Assembly (NCBI GenBank): GCA_022866045.1
Contig: JALHTW010000230.1
Coordinates: forward strand, 1-58,582
Length of the DNA stretch: 58,582 nt
Direction: 5' to 3'
Source: Candidatus Aminicenantota bacterium
Lineage (GTDB): Bacteria; Acidobacteriota; Aminicenantia; Aminicenantales; UBA4085
The notes under the pieces were generated by a model. That model was not told the DNA's origin and searched no databases. It saw only the letters and a list, made by a program, of their open reading frames with translations. Below are positions 35,167 to 44,211 of this stretch, piece after piece. The number at the start of each line of letters is the position of its first letter. Positions within the stretch are counted from its first letter, which is position 1. Made by a program: the position numbers and the translations under genes.

Positions 35167-36605
35167 GATGCCTCGGCCATCAGCTTCCTCGCGAGTCTAA
35201 GCCCCTGGGCTTTGGTTTCAAACTCGTTGTCCAACTGACGTTTATAGATCTCGCTCAATATTTTCCCCATGTCCGGCCCCGGCTCAACTCCCAGCTTGAT
35301 CAGGTCCCTCCCCATAATGAGAGGTTTGATCGTCTCCTTGTTGACGCGGAGCTCCTCGAATTTCCTGAGCAGCCACTTTCCCTCCCGGTCCAGGCTTTTG
35401 ATAGGCCGTTCCCTCCGCCCGCCGCGGTCCGCGGCATCAAGATACGCGAGGAGCTCGATCTCGCCGTCCGTGTCCGCCGCCAGCTTGTTGAACGCCTTCC
35501 GGGTGACGGTGTCGCGGTTCAGCCACAGCTCCGCGGCCCGGTGATGGGTTTTGATCAGCATGAGCGCGGTCTTCCGGAGGGGATAGCCGTTCCAGGAGAA
35601 AATCTTGAACCGGCCGAAAATCTTCCTCGCGAGCCGCTCGCTGGCGCCGTCGTGGCCGGCGCTGGTGATCACCATCCGGCCCCGCTTGAACTCCCACTGG
35701 GTCGTCTCCGATTTCCCGACGTCGTGATACAGGGCCGCCAGGAGAAGAGCCAGTGTTTTGGCCGGCTCGAGCTTGAACAACACGGAGAGACGGCGCGCCT
35801 GGTCCACCGCCAGTTTGGTGTGGTGCCAGACCGTATGGTGGCCGAAATCATCTTTTTCGGGATGAAAAACCGAATCCTGGATGATGAGGGTCAGGGCATA
35901 GAGCTCGGGAAAGAGCTGGCGCAGCGCGCCTAATTTAAAGAGCTCCTCGAGCCCCAGGGACGGGCGCTCGGAAAAAAGAAGGATTTTGAAGACCTCTTCG
36001 TTGACGCGTTCGATGCTGAGGCGGGTAAGGTCGATGTTTTTCGCGAGCTCGTATGTCGAGGCGTCCACGGCAAAGCCGAGGACCGAGGCGAAGCGGGCCG
36101 CCCTGAGGACTCTGAGCGGGTCCTCGGGAAACGCTTTCGGGTTCGTCACGCGGATGAGCTTGGCCCGGATGTCTGCGGCGCCGTCGAACGGGTCGACGAG
36201 CTTCCCGTCCGCGAGGCGCAAGGCAATGCTGTTCAACCGGAAGTCCCGTCGTTCGAGATCTTCCTTGATGGGGAGGTAGGGGTTGGCGGATACCAGGATG
36301 TCCTTGTGGCCGCGCGCCCCTTCGCCCTTGGGCCGGTCCTTGCGGGGCAGGGCGACGTCGTAAGATTTCCCTTTGATCGTGAACTTCACGATCCCGAAGC
36401 TTTTCCCGACGAGGTCCACCTTGCCGAAAGGCTCGATCTTGGCCACGATATCCTGGAGCGGGCGCCGGGTGATGAGGATGTCCACGTCCTCGGAATGGAT
36501 GCCCCGGAGCCAGTCCCGGACGAAGCCGCCGACGGCATAGACGTCTTTGCCGAAAAGCTTGACAAAGAGCTTTTTGTCGCAGAAATCGGCCTCCAGATTT
36601 CTCAT
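35163..36605 (-). CDS. cca: CCA tRNA nucleotidyltransferase with HD domain
   Basis: This enzyme adds the 3' CCA to tRNAs; at least the tRNA-Trp here needs it. The start at 36605 (MRNLEADFCDKK) is chosen because the promoter -10 lies only 16 bases upstream, so a longer reading would begin outside the transcript. The 480-residue protein has the class II nucleotidyltransferase head with GG (26-27) and DVD (40-42), RRDFRLNSIAL, and the neck RVLRAARFAS. An HD domain (ALYHDVGKSETT) follows. The family includes poly(A) polymerases, so the CCA role is likely but not proved. Confidence 0.92.
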   Translation of the reverse strand: MRNLEADFCDKKLFVKLFGKDVYAVGGFVRDWLRGIHSEDVDILITRRPLQDIVAKIEPFGKVDLVGKSFGIVKFTIKGKSYDVALPRKDRPKGEGARGHKDILVSANPYLPIKEDLERRDFRLNSIALRLADGKLVDPFDGAADIRAKLIRVTNPKAFPEDPLRVLRAARFASVLGFAVDASTYELAKNIDLTRLSIERVNEEVFKILLFSERPSLGLEELFKLGALRQLFPELYALTLIIQDSVFHPEKDDFGHHTVWHHTKLAVDQARRLSVLFKLEPAKTLALLLAALYHDVGKSETTQWEFKRGRMVITSAGHDGASERLARKIFGRFKIFSWNGYPLRKTALMLIKTHHRAAELWLNRDTVTRKAFNKLAADTDGEIELLAYLDAADRGGRRERPIKSLDREGKWLLRKFEELRVNKETIKPLIMGRDLIKLGVEPGPDMGKILSEIYKRQLDNEFETKAQGLRLARKLMAEAS

Positions 36606-36621
36606 GGGTTCCACGGGCTTA

Positions 36622-36650
36622 ATTATAGGAACTGCAGGGGCCAAGTGCAA
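36622..36650 (-). promoter_or_regulatory. Promoter of cca-galE
   Basis: On the minus strand TTGCAC and a perfect TATAAT are separated by 17 bp. The predicted transcription start is about ten bases before the cca ATG. It decides the cca start and implies a very short leader. Confidence 0.75.
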
Positions 36651-36725
36651 TTTTTATTTTAAATGCGAGATCGGCCTGTACTCATGACCTCCCTTAGGCC
36701 TTTAATGACAAATGCTCATGTTCGT

Positions 36726-36754
36726 TTGACCCCGCTGCGGCCTTGGTGTAAACT
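36726..36754 (+). promoter_or_regulatory. Promoter of the LEA14-like gene
   Basis: TTGACC and TAAACT are separated by 17 bp. The predicted leader is about 23 bases and contains an AAAGGA ribosome-binding sequence. This promoter diverges from the cca promoter in the same gap. Confidence 0.55.
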
Positions 36755-36783
36755 GTGAGATTCAAAATAAATAAAGGAACTTT

Positions 36784-37635
36784 GTGGTGAAGAAGGCAAT
36801 TCTTGTTGCGGCCCTGGTGAGTGCGTGGGCCGTTGTCGCGGGCTTTGCGGCATCCTCCCAAAAATATGATGTCGAGATCTCTCTCCGGGAGAAGAAGATC
36901 CTTGACCTCACGCCGGAGGGCCTCTCCCTCGTTTTTCACCTCGACATATACAACACGTTGTCCGCGCCTCTGTTTCTCACCAAATATGACTATCGGGTCG
37001 TGATCAATGAGACGGAATACCTGAACCTTAAGACGTCGCTGGATGAGCCCATCAGGGTCGAACCCAAAAGCGGACTTCTCATCGCCCTGCCGGTCAAGGT
37101 TACGTATGAATATCTTTTTCAGACGGTGCCTGATGTCCGGACAAAAGACCAGGCAGCCTGCTTTCTCATCGGCGGTATCGTTTTTCAGGACGAAAAGAAG
37201 AAAGAGAAGAGGGTTCCGGTCGCCTTTTCCGGCGATCTTCCCATCTACCGCGAGCTCGAGATGCGAATCCTGCCGGTTGAGGCCAAGGACCTGACCATCG
37301 GCGGGGCAAACCTCGTTTTCAAGGCCGCGCTGAAGAACCCGAACGGATTTTCCTTTAAAATCGATCGAGTAACCTACAGACTGGATTTCGTGGGCAAGAC
37401 CGTATCCGAAGGGGCTGTCGGACAGGGGATTGCCGTGGAGAGCCGGGGCGAAAGAGCCTTCGCCATTCCTCTGCTTTTGGACTTTTTCGAGGTCGGCAAA
37501 GCCGTCTACGACGGCCTGGAACAGCCGCCCGTGGCTGTGCACTTCTCGGGCGAAGTCGAGGTCAGCTCCCTATGGGGGAGTTTCACGATCCCCTTCAATA
37601 AAAGCGATAAAGTCGCCGTTCAGAAGATCTCTTGA
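36784..37635 (+). CDS. Exported LEA type 2 (LEA14-like) protein
   Basis: The 283-residue protein begins at GTG (a second GTG follows). Its N-terminal signal peptide has a hydrophobic core about 5-22 and likely cleavage near FAASS. The mature part appears to hold two similar beta-rich repeats. Each has the LEA14/WHy pattern, in which a hydrophobic strand ends in a polar N-P-N or similar turn (FHLDIYNTLSAPLFL; FKAALKNPNGFSFKI). Such domains are seen in exported bacterial proteins of unclear role. I assign the fold but not a function. Confidence 0.85.
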   Translation: MVKKAILVAALVSAWAVVAGFAASSQKYDVEISLREKKILDLTPEGLSLVFHLDIYNTLSAPLFLTKYDYRVVINETEYLNLKTSLDEPIRVEPKSGLLIALPVKVTYEYLFQTVPDVRTKDQAACFLIGGIVFQDEKKKEKRVPVAFSGDLPIYRELEMRILPVEAKDLTIGGANLVFKAALKNPNGFSFKIDRVTYRLDFVGKTVSEGAVGQGIAVESRGERAFAIPLLLDFFEVGKAVYDGLEQPPVAVHFSGEVEVSSLWGSFTIPFNKSDKVAVQKIS

Positions 37636-37778
37636 TCAGCGTCATCATTTCCACCTGCTGGGGATATTCGACAAGGTCTTGTTTCTCTGTTTCCTGGGCC
37701 TCTCCGCAGCGGCTTTATGAAGCGAAAGAATCAGGCCGAAGTGGAAAAATATTCAGCGATCATCGAGAAATATAAAAC

Positions 37779-37819
37779 GGCGTCTGACCCCGGCCTTTTT
37801 AAGGGAAGGCGTCAGAGCC
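37779..37819. terminator. Hairpin between convergent genes
   Basis: GGC-g-TCTGAC pairs with GTCAGA-GCC (nine pairs with one bulge) around a loop containing CTTTTTAAGG. It overlaps the stop codon of the convergent beta-barrel gene. It could end transcription from both sides. The GTCTGACCCC word is also of the kind found in dispersed intergenic repeats. The preceding 140 bases after the LEA14-like gene hold no convincing gene. Confidence 0.5.
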
Positions 37820-38597
37820 AATAATTGATCCCCAGCGAGAATTGATAGCTGCCGATGTCGAAGGGGCCGAAGCCATGGAACGAACTGGTGAGCTTGCCTT
37901 TGGCGTTGCTATATTTAAATTCGAAGTCGATCGTCAGCCTGTTCGCCACAGGGATCATAAGCCCACCGAAGACGTGGTAGCCGAAGCTGATTTTCCCGAA
38001 GTTCTCGCCTTCCAGGACATCTACCTGGTAGATCGGATAGCCCGTTATATTGTTGCCGCTGAGGTCCGCAAAGTCTTCACCACCGCTAAAATCAATGATA
38101 TCGCCCTGCATGCGGATACTCCAGAGATAAAGCCCCGCGCCGGCGCCGACATAGGGAATCAATTTATTTCGCCGGCCGAATGGAGCGATCTTGATAGAGA
38201 GCTGGGCCGGCGTGATCGAAATGTTCAGGCGGTGCATAGGCGCGAAATCGCCTTGGTAAGCATTGGGAAACGCCCAGTTGCCGCTATCCAATTGAATGCC
38301 GACATAATTTTTATAGTATCCAGATTTGTTCTTACTGAAGGTGTCGAGGCCGAACACGAGGCTGAACTCCTGGGTCAGGAGATATTCGTAGGCGAAGCCG
38401 AACGAGGTGTCCTGGAAATTTGATTTCGTATAATTCATATTTTCGAATTCGCTCGTCCAGAGACTATCCGGCCAGCCGGGACCGCTTTGAGCGCGGGGAA
38501 TGAAGTAATTCACTTTGAATGAAACGATGTTCGAATAGCCCAGCGCGGCGACCGTCAAGAAGACGATCATCGCGGCGAGAATTTTCTTTTTCACCAT
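37812..38597 (-). CDS. Outer-membrane beta-barrel protein (paralogue A)
   Basis: The 261-residue protein has a signal peptide (MVKKKILAAMIVFLTVAALG, likely cut after YS). It is followed by alternating aromatic strands and ends in the aromatic-rich strand SLGINYWL, typical of barrel proteins recognised by BamA. The segment SIKIAPFGRRNKLIPYVGAGAG is shared with its upstream neighbour, so the pair is a tandem duplication. The fold is like small OmpW/OmpA-type barrels. No ligand can be inferred. Confidence 0.88.
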   Translation of the reverse strand: MVKKKILAAMIVFLTVAALGYSNIVSFKVNYFIPRAQSGPGWPDSLWTSEFENMNYTKSNFQDTSFGFAYEYLLTQEFSLVFGLDTFSKNKSGYYKNYVGIQLDSGNWAFPNAYQGDFAPMHRLNISITPAQLSIKIAPFGRRNKLIPYVGAGAGLYLWSIRMQGDIIDFSGGEDFADLSGNNITGYPIYQVDVLEGENFGKISFGYHVFGGLMIPVANRLTIDFEFKYSNAKGKLTSSFHGFGPFDIGSYQFSLGINYWL

Positions 38598-38640
38598 CCG
38601 ACTCCTGCGTTTGCGATTTTTAAATTATGAGGCCAGGTTT

Positions 38641-39441
38641 TCAGAACCAATAATTGAGTCCCAGAGAGATATGATAACCGCCGAGGTCAAAGGGAGCGAA
38701 GCCTTCGAATCCCTCGGTGAACTTGCCCTTGGCCATGTTGTATTTGAACCCGATGTCGAGCGTCAACGCGTTGGTCAAGGAAAACATGAAGCCGCCGAGA
38801 ACATGATAGCCAAAGCTGACCTTCCCGAGGTTCTCCCCTTCCCGGGCATCCACCGCGTAGATTGGATAGACCGGCAGTTCGTCTCCTTGGGTGGTTTCAT
38901 AGACGTATTCGTCGTCGAAGTCGATCATATCGCCATACATCCGGACGCTCCAGAAATACACCCCCACGCCGGCGCCGACATAGGGAATGAGCTTGTTCCG
39001 CCGGCCGAACGGAGCGATTTTCAGCGAAAGCTGGACCGGCGTGATCGAAATGTCCAGGTTGTGACCGGTTGAAAATGTGTCCACATCCATATATTTATCA
39101 TATTGGGAGAGGACTGCCCACCATTCATTGTCCAACTCAAAACCGACATAATCCCTGTAGAGCCCAGAATTATTCTTGTGGTAAAACGCGTCGATGGAGA
39201 ACTCAAGGCTGAACGCCCGCGTGAGGAAATATTCATAGGAAAGTCCCAGCGACATTCCTTGGAAATGTGATTTGGCGAAGTCCATGTTGTCGAACTCGAT
39301 GGTCCATAAGCTGTCCTGCCAGCTCGGACCGCTTTGGGCGCGCGGGATGAAGTAATTCATTTTAAGAGAAAAGGTATTCGAATAGCCCAGGGCCGAAATC
39401 ACGAACAAGGCTGTCAGTGCCAATGCGATCTTCTTTTTCAT
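38641..39441 (-). CDS. Outer-membrane beta-barrel protein (paralogue B)
   Basis: The 266-residue paralogue of the next gene has signal peptide MKKKIALALTALFVISALGY and a mature start FSLKMNYFIPRAQSGP that nearly matches its neighbour. It ends SLGLNYWF, with the terminal phenylalanine characteristic of barrels. It differs mainly in an acidic loop (DFDDEYVYETTQGDELP) and in the loop containing YDKYMDVDTF, so the surface-exposed parts have diverged most. The gap to paralogue A is 43 bases, so they are probably co-transcribed. Confidence 0.88.
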   Translation of the reverse strand: MKKKIALALTALFVISALGYSNTFSLKMNYFIPRAQSGPSWQDSLWTIEFDNMDFAKSHFQGMSLGLSYEYFLTRAFSLEFSIDAFYHKNNSGLYRDYVGFELDNEWWAVLSQYDKYMDVDTFSTGHNLDISITPVQLSLKIAPFGRRNKLIPYVGAGVGVYFWSVRMYGDMIDFDDEYVYETTQGDELPVYPIYAVDAREGENLGKVSFGYHVLGGFMFSLTNALTLDIGFKYNMAKGKFTEGFEGFAPFDLGGYHISLGLNYWF

Positions 39442-39614
39442 CGTCTTTCTCCTTCACTTGTTTTTATGCAAAAACTATGCCAAATTGCGAGGCCGAATAT
39501 CCAGGCAGCCGGACCAGGGAGATGTGGCGAAAAGGGGTCAATTGTCCTCTTTCCAGGCAGTCCCAGTCCATTAGTTTAAACCGCCCTCCAGCGCTTGTAA
39601 AGCAGCGATGATTA

Positions 39615-39768
39615 GCAATTCTTTTTCCGGGGCGCCGGAGAGTCGAGCAGGGGTGGCGCGGCGAAGGGGCTCCCCGCCCGCGCGGAGCGGCCTGGCCGCG
39701 AGCACGGCCGGGGAAGAGCCGCGACAGGACCCCGCCCGAAATTGGCCTGACACCGGAAAAAGAATTGC
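39615..39768 (-). repeat. MITE-like 154-bp inverted-repeat element, copy 2
   Basis: This is the reverse-oriented partner of the element at 31592-31745, of identical length with about nine differences. Its terminal inverted repeats GCAATTCTTTTTCCGG are perfect over 16 bp. It is flanked by TTA on both sides, a possible three-base target duplication. It lies in the 399-base gap between paralogue B and tsaC. Apart from it and the tsaC promoter I see nothing else in that gap. Confidence 0.85.
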
Positions 39769-39783
39769 TTACGCATGCCATGT

Positions 39784-39812
39784 TTGACTTTTTACGGGCC
39801 TCTTCTTACTAT
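39784..39812 (+). promoter_or_regulatory. Promoter of tsaC
   Basis: TTGACT and TACTAT are separated by 17 bp, starting 16 bases after the MITE-like element ends. The -10 is only a 4/6 match. A GGAGG-containing leader follows. Confidence 0.5.
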
Positions 39813-39840
39813 GGACGTGCCGGAGGGTGCCTGATAGCCG

Positions 39841-40473
39841 ATGAAAACCCGCTTTTTAAAAATTGACCGAGAAAGCTTAGGGCTGGCCGAGCTCAGGCTG
39901 ATTTCCGGTGTCCTCCGAAACGATGGTGTCATGGTCTGTCCGACGGAGACATTTTACGGCCTGGGTGTCTTGGCTTTTTCGGAAAACGCCGTAAAAAAAG
40001 TCTACCGCCTGAAGGAACGCGAACTGGGAAAGCCTCTCTCGGTCGTCATCGCGGATATCGCCATGGCGGAGGAGATCGCGGCCGTGCTTCCGCCGCTCTT
40101 TTGGACACTCAGCCGCGAATTCTGGCCGGGGCCTTTGACCTTGGTCGTCAAGGCTAGACCGCTTTTCCCAAAGGAAATGCTGGGTCCGGGCGGCTCGCTT
40201 GCGATGCGCATTCCGGATGCGCCCTGGCTGAGAGACCTCATCCGGTATCTCAACGCGCCCATAACAGCGACGAGCGCCAATCTTTCGGGGACAGGCGAGA
40301 TCTCTAGACCTGAGGACATTATCGAGATATTCAAAGGGAAGGTTGACCTCATCATGGACGGAGGTCGGACGGCCGGCGGCTTGCCTTCGACGATCGTGGA
40401 TTTGGCTTCAGATCAACCCCGGCTTCTCCGGGCAGGAGCCGTTCCCGTCTCCCGCCTCCAAAAATATCTTTAG
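39841..40473 (+). CDS. tsaC: Threonylcarbamoyl-AMP synthase (YrdC/Sua5 family)
   Basis: TsaC makes threonylcarbamoyl-AMP for the t6A modification of ANN-decoding tRNAs. The 210-residue single-domain protein has the YrdC motifs CPTETFYGLGV, VYRLKERELGKPLSVVI and the later PGPLTLVVK. The SAMRIPD-like motif (SLAMRIPDAP) and TSANLSGTGE are also present. It lacks the extra Sua5 domain. It converges on metG with an eight-base gap. Confidence 0.95.
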   Translation: MKTRFLKIDRESLGLAELRLISGVLRNDGVMVCPTETFYGLGVLAFSENAVKKVYRLKERELGKPLSVVIADIAMAEEIAAVLPPLFWTLSREFWPGPLTLVVKARPLFPKEMLGPGGSLAMRIPDAPWLRDLIRYLNAPITATSANLSGTGEISRPEDIIEIFKGKVDLIMDGGRTAGGLPSTIVDLASDQPRLLRAGAVPVSRLQKYL

Positions 40474-40481
40474 CTGGAAAG

Positions 40482-42440
40482 CTATTTGACTTTGGTGCCG
40501 GGGGGCACGTCGCCTTCGAAGAAGGGGATGATGGCTTTATCGTCCAAGACCGCGGCCAGGAGCATGCCCTGGGATTCGATGCCGCGGATGACGGCCGGCT
40601 TGAGGTTGACGATGACAATAAGCCGTTTTCCGACCAATTCTTCCGGCTTGTAGGTCTCGGCGATTCCGGCGACGATCTGCCGCTGTTCCGTGCCGATGTC
40701 GATCTGGAGCTTGATCAGCTTCTGGGCCCCTTCGACCTTTTCGGCCTTCAGGACAAGGGCCACGCGCAGGTCCATTTTCTTAAATTCATCGAATGAAATA
40801 TAGTCCATGATTCCCTCCGTTTTTGGCGATGACGATGGGGCGGTTTGTTTCGCCTCTTCTCGCTTTGCCTCCTCGGCTAAAAATTCCTTGAGGTCAACCC
40901 TGGGAAACAAAGGCGTCGGCTCTTTCATCGTTTGCCCGACCGCAAGGCCGTCAAAGTCGAGCTCGGAATAGAGCCGGCTTTGAATCGGTTCTTTCTCACC
41001 CAAGAATTCCCAGACTTTCTGGGCCGATGCGGGCATGACCGGAAACACCAGATAGCTCACGCCCCGGATAGCGGCCGCGGCCTGATAGAGAACGCGGGCG
41101 AGGCGCGGTCTTTGCCCCGGGTCCTTGGCCAGTTTCCAGGGCTCATTGTCGGCAAGATATTTGTTCACGGCGTTGATATACGCCCAAATTTCTTCGAGCG
41201 CTCTGTTCACGGCGGTGCCGTCGTAATGAGCATAAACGATTTCTTTCAGGCCGGTGAAATCTTGGCGAATCTTCCGGTCGTTCTCTCGCTCCTCGCCCCG
41301 TTCCGCGAGCGTTCCATGGAAATAGCTGCGGACCATGGTCAGCGTCCGGTGGACGAGGTTCCCCAGATCGTTCGCTAAATCGGAGTTAACCCTGTGGACG
41401 AAGCCCTCATGAGAGAAATTCCCGTCATTTCCGATCGGAATTTCCCGGAGCAGGAAGTAGCGCAGCGGATCGGGCCCGAAGGCATTGATGATGACGTACG
41501 GATCCAGCACATTGCCCTTGGACTTGGACATCTTGGTGTCGTCCTTGAGCCACCAGCCGTGGCCAAAGACGCATCCGGGCAGAGAGAAACCTCCGGCCAT
41601 GAGAAATGCCGGCCAGAAGATGGCGTGGAAACGCAGGATGTCCTTGCCGATGAGATGGACCGTGGCCGGCCAATATTTTTCAAAGCGCTCGAGGTCCCAA
41701 TCGTATCCGATCCCCGTCAGATAATTATGGAGCGCGTCGAACCAGACGTAAATGGAATGGGCGGGATCGCCCGGCACCGGGATTCCCCACTTGACCGACG
41801 TCCGGGTGATGCTCAGGTCTTTGAGTCCGCCCCTCACGAAGCTCACGACCTCGTTCATCCGGACCTGGGGGCGGACGAAGTTCGGGTTCCGCTCGTAGAA
41901 ATCGAGAAGGGGCTGCTGGTAGGCCGACAGCTTGAAGAAATAGGTCGATTCTTTGACGATCGCCGCTTTAACGTTGCATTCGGGGCAGATCTTGTGTCCT
42001 TCTTTCTCTAAAGGAACATCTTCAGCCAGAAAATGCTCGTTCGAAACGCAATACCAGCCCTGGTACGTGCCCTTGTAGATGTCGCCCTTATCGAGCAGCT
42101 TCTTAAAGAGCTTCTGGACTCCCTGCTCGTGAAAGGCTTCTGTCGTGCGGATGAAAAAGTCGGGCTCGATACGGAGCGCCTGCCACAGGTCTTTGAACCG
42201 GACTACGACCCTGTCGGCCAGTTCGATGGGCGTCAGGCCTTTTTTGACTGCCGCCTTCTCCACTTTCTGGCCGTGCTCATCCGTTCCCGTGAGGAAAAAC
42301 ACATCGTATCCGGCCAGCTTTTTGAACCGGGCGAGCGTGTCGGCGATGATCGTCGTGTAGGCGTGTCCGATGTGGGGCACATCGTTGACGTAATAGATCG
42401 GCGTCGTGATGTAGAAAGTTGGCTTAGACTTCTTTGCCAC
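40482..42440 (-). CDS. metG: Methionyl-tRNA synthetase with C-terminal tRNA-binding domain
   Basis: MetRS charges tRNA-Met. It starts at GTG inside the end of folE, with GAGGAGG eight bases upstream. The 652-residue protein has the class I motifs PHIGHAYT and [11 protein letters not shown], the connective peptide with CPEC, and the anticodon-binding helical domain. After a linker of charged residues there is a C-terminal OB-fold tRNA-binding domain (from about [20 protein letters not shown]). Its neighbours upstream are folE, larC and a sirtuin gene. Confidence 0.97.
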   Translation of the reverse strand: MAKKSKPTFYITTPIYYVNDVPHIGHAYTTIIADTLARFKKLAGYDVFFLTGTDEHGQKVEKAAVKKGLTPIELADRVVVRFKDLWQALRIEPDFFIRTTEAFHEQGVQKLFKKLLDKGDIYKGTYQGWYCVSNEHFLAEDVPLEKEGHKICPECNVKAAIVKESTYFFKLSAYQQPLLDFYERNPNFVRPQVRMNEVVSFVRGGLKDLSITRTSVKWGIPVPGDPAHSIYVWFDALHNYLTGIGYDWDLERFEKYWPATVHLIGKDILRFHAIFWPAFLMAGGFSLPGCVFGHGWWLKDDTKMSKSKGNVLDPYVIINAFGPDPLRYFLLREIPIGNDGNFSHEGFVHRVNSDLANDLGNLVHRTLTMVRSYFHGTLAERGEERENDRKIRQDFTGLKEIVYAHYDGTAVNRALEEIWAYINAVNKYLADNEPWKLAKDPGQRPRLARVLYQAAAAIRGVSYLVFPVMPASAQKVWEFLGEKEPIQSRLYSELDFDGLAVGQTMKEPTPLFPRVDLKEFLAEEAKREEAKQTAPSSSPKTEGIMDYISFDEFKKMDLRVALVLKAEKVEGAQKLIKLQIDIGTEQRQIVAGIAETYKPEELVGKRLIVIVNLKPAVIRGIESQGMLLAAVLDDKAIIPFFEGDVPPGTKVK

Positions 42441-43029
42441 CGGGCATTCCTCCTCTGATCAAAGAGATCGCCTCGGCGCGCGTAACGGCGCTCGTCCGAA
42501 ACGAGCCCCGGACGGCCGACGTCACGGTGATGGACTTCGGTTTCTTTGCGCCTCGCATGGACATGCACATGTGCTCCGCTTCGATCACGACCATCACGCC
42601 AAGGGGCCTGAGGTGCTCGTTGATCAGGTCGGCGATCTGCTTGGTCAGGCGCTCCTGGACCTGCAGCCGCCGCGACAGATTGTCCACGACCCGGGCGATT
42701 TTGCTCAGACCGACGATCCGGCCTCCCTTGGGAATATAGGCCACGTGGGCCACCCCGGCGAAGGGGAGCATATGGTGCTCGCACATCGAGTAGAGAGGAA
42801 TGTTTTTGATCAGGACCATTTCGTCGTGTTTTTCGTTCTGGATGACGCGGAGGTATTTTTCGGGTTTTTCCGTGATCCCGCCGAGGATCTCGGCGAACAT
42901 ATGGGCCACCCTCTGCGGGGTCGTCTTGATCCCGGGCCTTTCGGGGTCTTCGCCCACCCCTTCCAGAATGAGGCGGACTCCTTTTTCGATCTTTTCGAGG
43001 TCCAGCGTTTGGGTTTTCTTTTTCACCAT
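42424..43029 (-). CDS. folE: GTP cyclohydrolase I
   Basis: This enzyme converts GTP to dihydroneopterin triphosphate, the first step of tetrahydrofolate and related pteridines. The 201-residue protein has the zinc ligands C83 and H86 in MCEHHMLPF and C155 in [10 protein letters not shown]. It also has the [11 protein letters not shown] motif and the C-terminal [10 protein letters not shown]. It overlaps metG by 17 bases and follows larC by six, so the genes form one operon. Confidence 0.97.
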   Translation of the reverse strand: MVKKKTQTLDLEKIEKGVRLILEGVGEDPERPGIKTTPQRVAHMFAEILGGITEKPEKYLRVIQNEKHDEMVLIKNIPLYSMCEHHMLPFAGVAHVAYIPKGGRIVGLSKIARVVDNLSRRLQVQERLTKQIADLINEHLRPLGVMVVIEAEHMCMSMRGAKKPKSITVTSAVRGSFRTSAVTRAEAISLIRGGMPGGKEV

Positions 43030-43035
43030 CGTCGT

Positions 43036-44205
43036 TCAGCCTTTTTTAGAAAATTCCTTGAGCGCCAGGCGCAGGACATCCTTCACGGGGAGGCCTTTTT
43101 TGCGGGCGAGGTTCAGGCAGTCCGAGAATTCAGGCTGGACGTTGACCTCTTCCCTGCCGAGAGTCGAGATTTTGATCCCGACGGGCTCTCCCAGCAGCCG
43201 GATCTTCTTGATTGTCCGTTCCAGCGTCCGGCGCTCGACCGGAAAATACCGGACGCCGATCGAGCTCGTCTCCTTAAAAACGGCCGTGATCAGGCTGTCT
43301 ATTTTATCAAGCCCGGCCATGAGGGTCAATTTAGTCGCCAGGCGGTTCTTTTTCATGACGACGGGCGTGAAATAGACATCGAGAGCTCCGAGCTCAAAAG
43401 CGCGGTCCATGAAGGCGGCCAGAATTTGCGGGCTGGAATCGTCGATCGTCGCTTCGATGATAAAGACCTGCTTGTCCGGACAAAAAAGGGCTTTCTCCCC
43501 GTAAAAGGCGCGAAGGATGTTGGGCAGGCCTTGGAGGTCGCGCCTGCCGGCGCCGCAGCCGATCTTTTCATAGGTGAGTTCGGGGAAGGGGATGAATTTT
43601 TTGACGAGCGTTTTGACGATGGCCGCGCCGGTCGGGGTCACGAGTTCTTCTCGGGCGTGGGCGGAATAGACCGGGATGCCTTTAAGAAGCTCGCCGACAG
43701 CGGGCGGGGGAACAGGGAGGACGCCGTGGGACGTTTTTACCCAGCCTTCGCCGACATTAAGAGGTGAGCAGAAAAATTCGCCGATGTTCAGTTCTTCGGC
43801 CAGCCACAAACAGCCGAGGACATCGACCAGGGCGTCGTCGGCGCCGGCTTCGTGGAGGTGGGTATCCTCAAAGCGGCAGCCGTGGACTTTGGACTCGGCG
43901 GCAAAGAGATTCTTGAAGATGGCCAGGCCGCGGTCCCTAGCGGCCGGGGAAAAGCCGGACTTATTTATGAAGGCGGCGACGTCTTTCCATTTGCGGGGGT
44001 GGGATTTGTGCTTTTTGATATGAATATCGACCTTGAGTCCGCGGCAATGCGACCGCTCGGTTTTTTTGATCTCAATGCGGACAGGGAGCCTGAGCTCAGC
44101 CATTTTTGCCTTGAAGCGGGCGGGGGAGATCCCGAGGTCGAGCAAAGCGCCCAGAATCATGTCTCCGCTCAACCCGGCCTTGGCCTCGAAGTAGATGTAT
44201 TTCAT
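43036..44205 (-). CDS. larC: LarC-type nickel insertion protein
   Basis: LarC inserts nickel into the pyridinium bisthiocarboxylate cofactor that becomes the nickel-pincer of lactate racemase and relatives. The 389-residue product begins MKYIYFEAKAGLSGDMILGA, the family signature, and contains HLHEAGADDALVDVLG and the ELVTPTGAAI motif. It ends with the C-terminal metal-binding domain (ETSSIGVRYFPVERRTLER). In Lactobacillus the gene needs a ribosomal frameshift, but here it is one uninterrupted frame. No larA, larB or larE is visible nearby. Confidence 0.93.
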   Translation of the reverse strand: MKYIYFEAKAGLSGDMILGALLDLGISPARFKAKMAELRLPVRIEIKKTERSHCRGLKVDIHIKKHKSHPRKWKDVAAFINKSGFSPAARDRGLAIFKNLFAAESKVHGCRFEDTHLHEAGADDALVDVLGCLWLAEELNIGEFFCSPLNVGEGWVKTSHGVLPVPPPAVGELLKGIPVYSAHAREELVTPTGAAIVKTLVKKFIPFPELTYEKIGCGAGRRDLQGLPNILRAFYGEKALFCPDKQVFIIEATIDDSSPQILAAFMDRAFELGALDVYFTPVVMKKNRLATKLTLMAGLDKIDSLITAVFKETSSIGVRYFPVERRTLERTIKKIRLLGEPVGIKISTLGREEVNVQPEFSDCLNLARKKGLPVKDVLRLALKEFSKKG

Positions 44206-44211
44206 CGTCGT

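Noticed and set aside
36606-36650. A 15-residue N-terminal extension of the CCA-adding enzyme
   Set aside because: It would start inside the promoter hexamers, upstream of the predicted transcription start.
37717-37824. A 35-codon frame (MKRKNQAEVEKYSAIIEKYK...)
   Set aside because: It has no ribosome-binding site and runs through the hairpin and into the convergent gene. It is probably chance.
43036-44205. A programmed frameshift in larC
   Set aside because: The whole protein reads in one frame with all family motifs, so no frameshift is needed.
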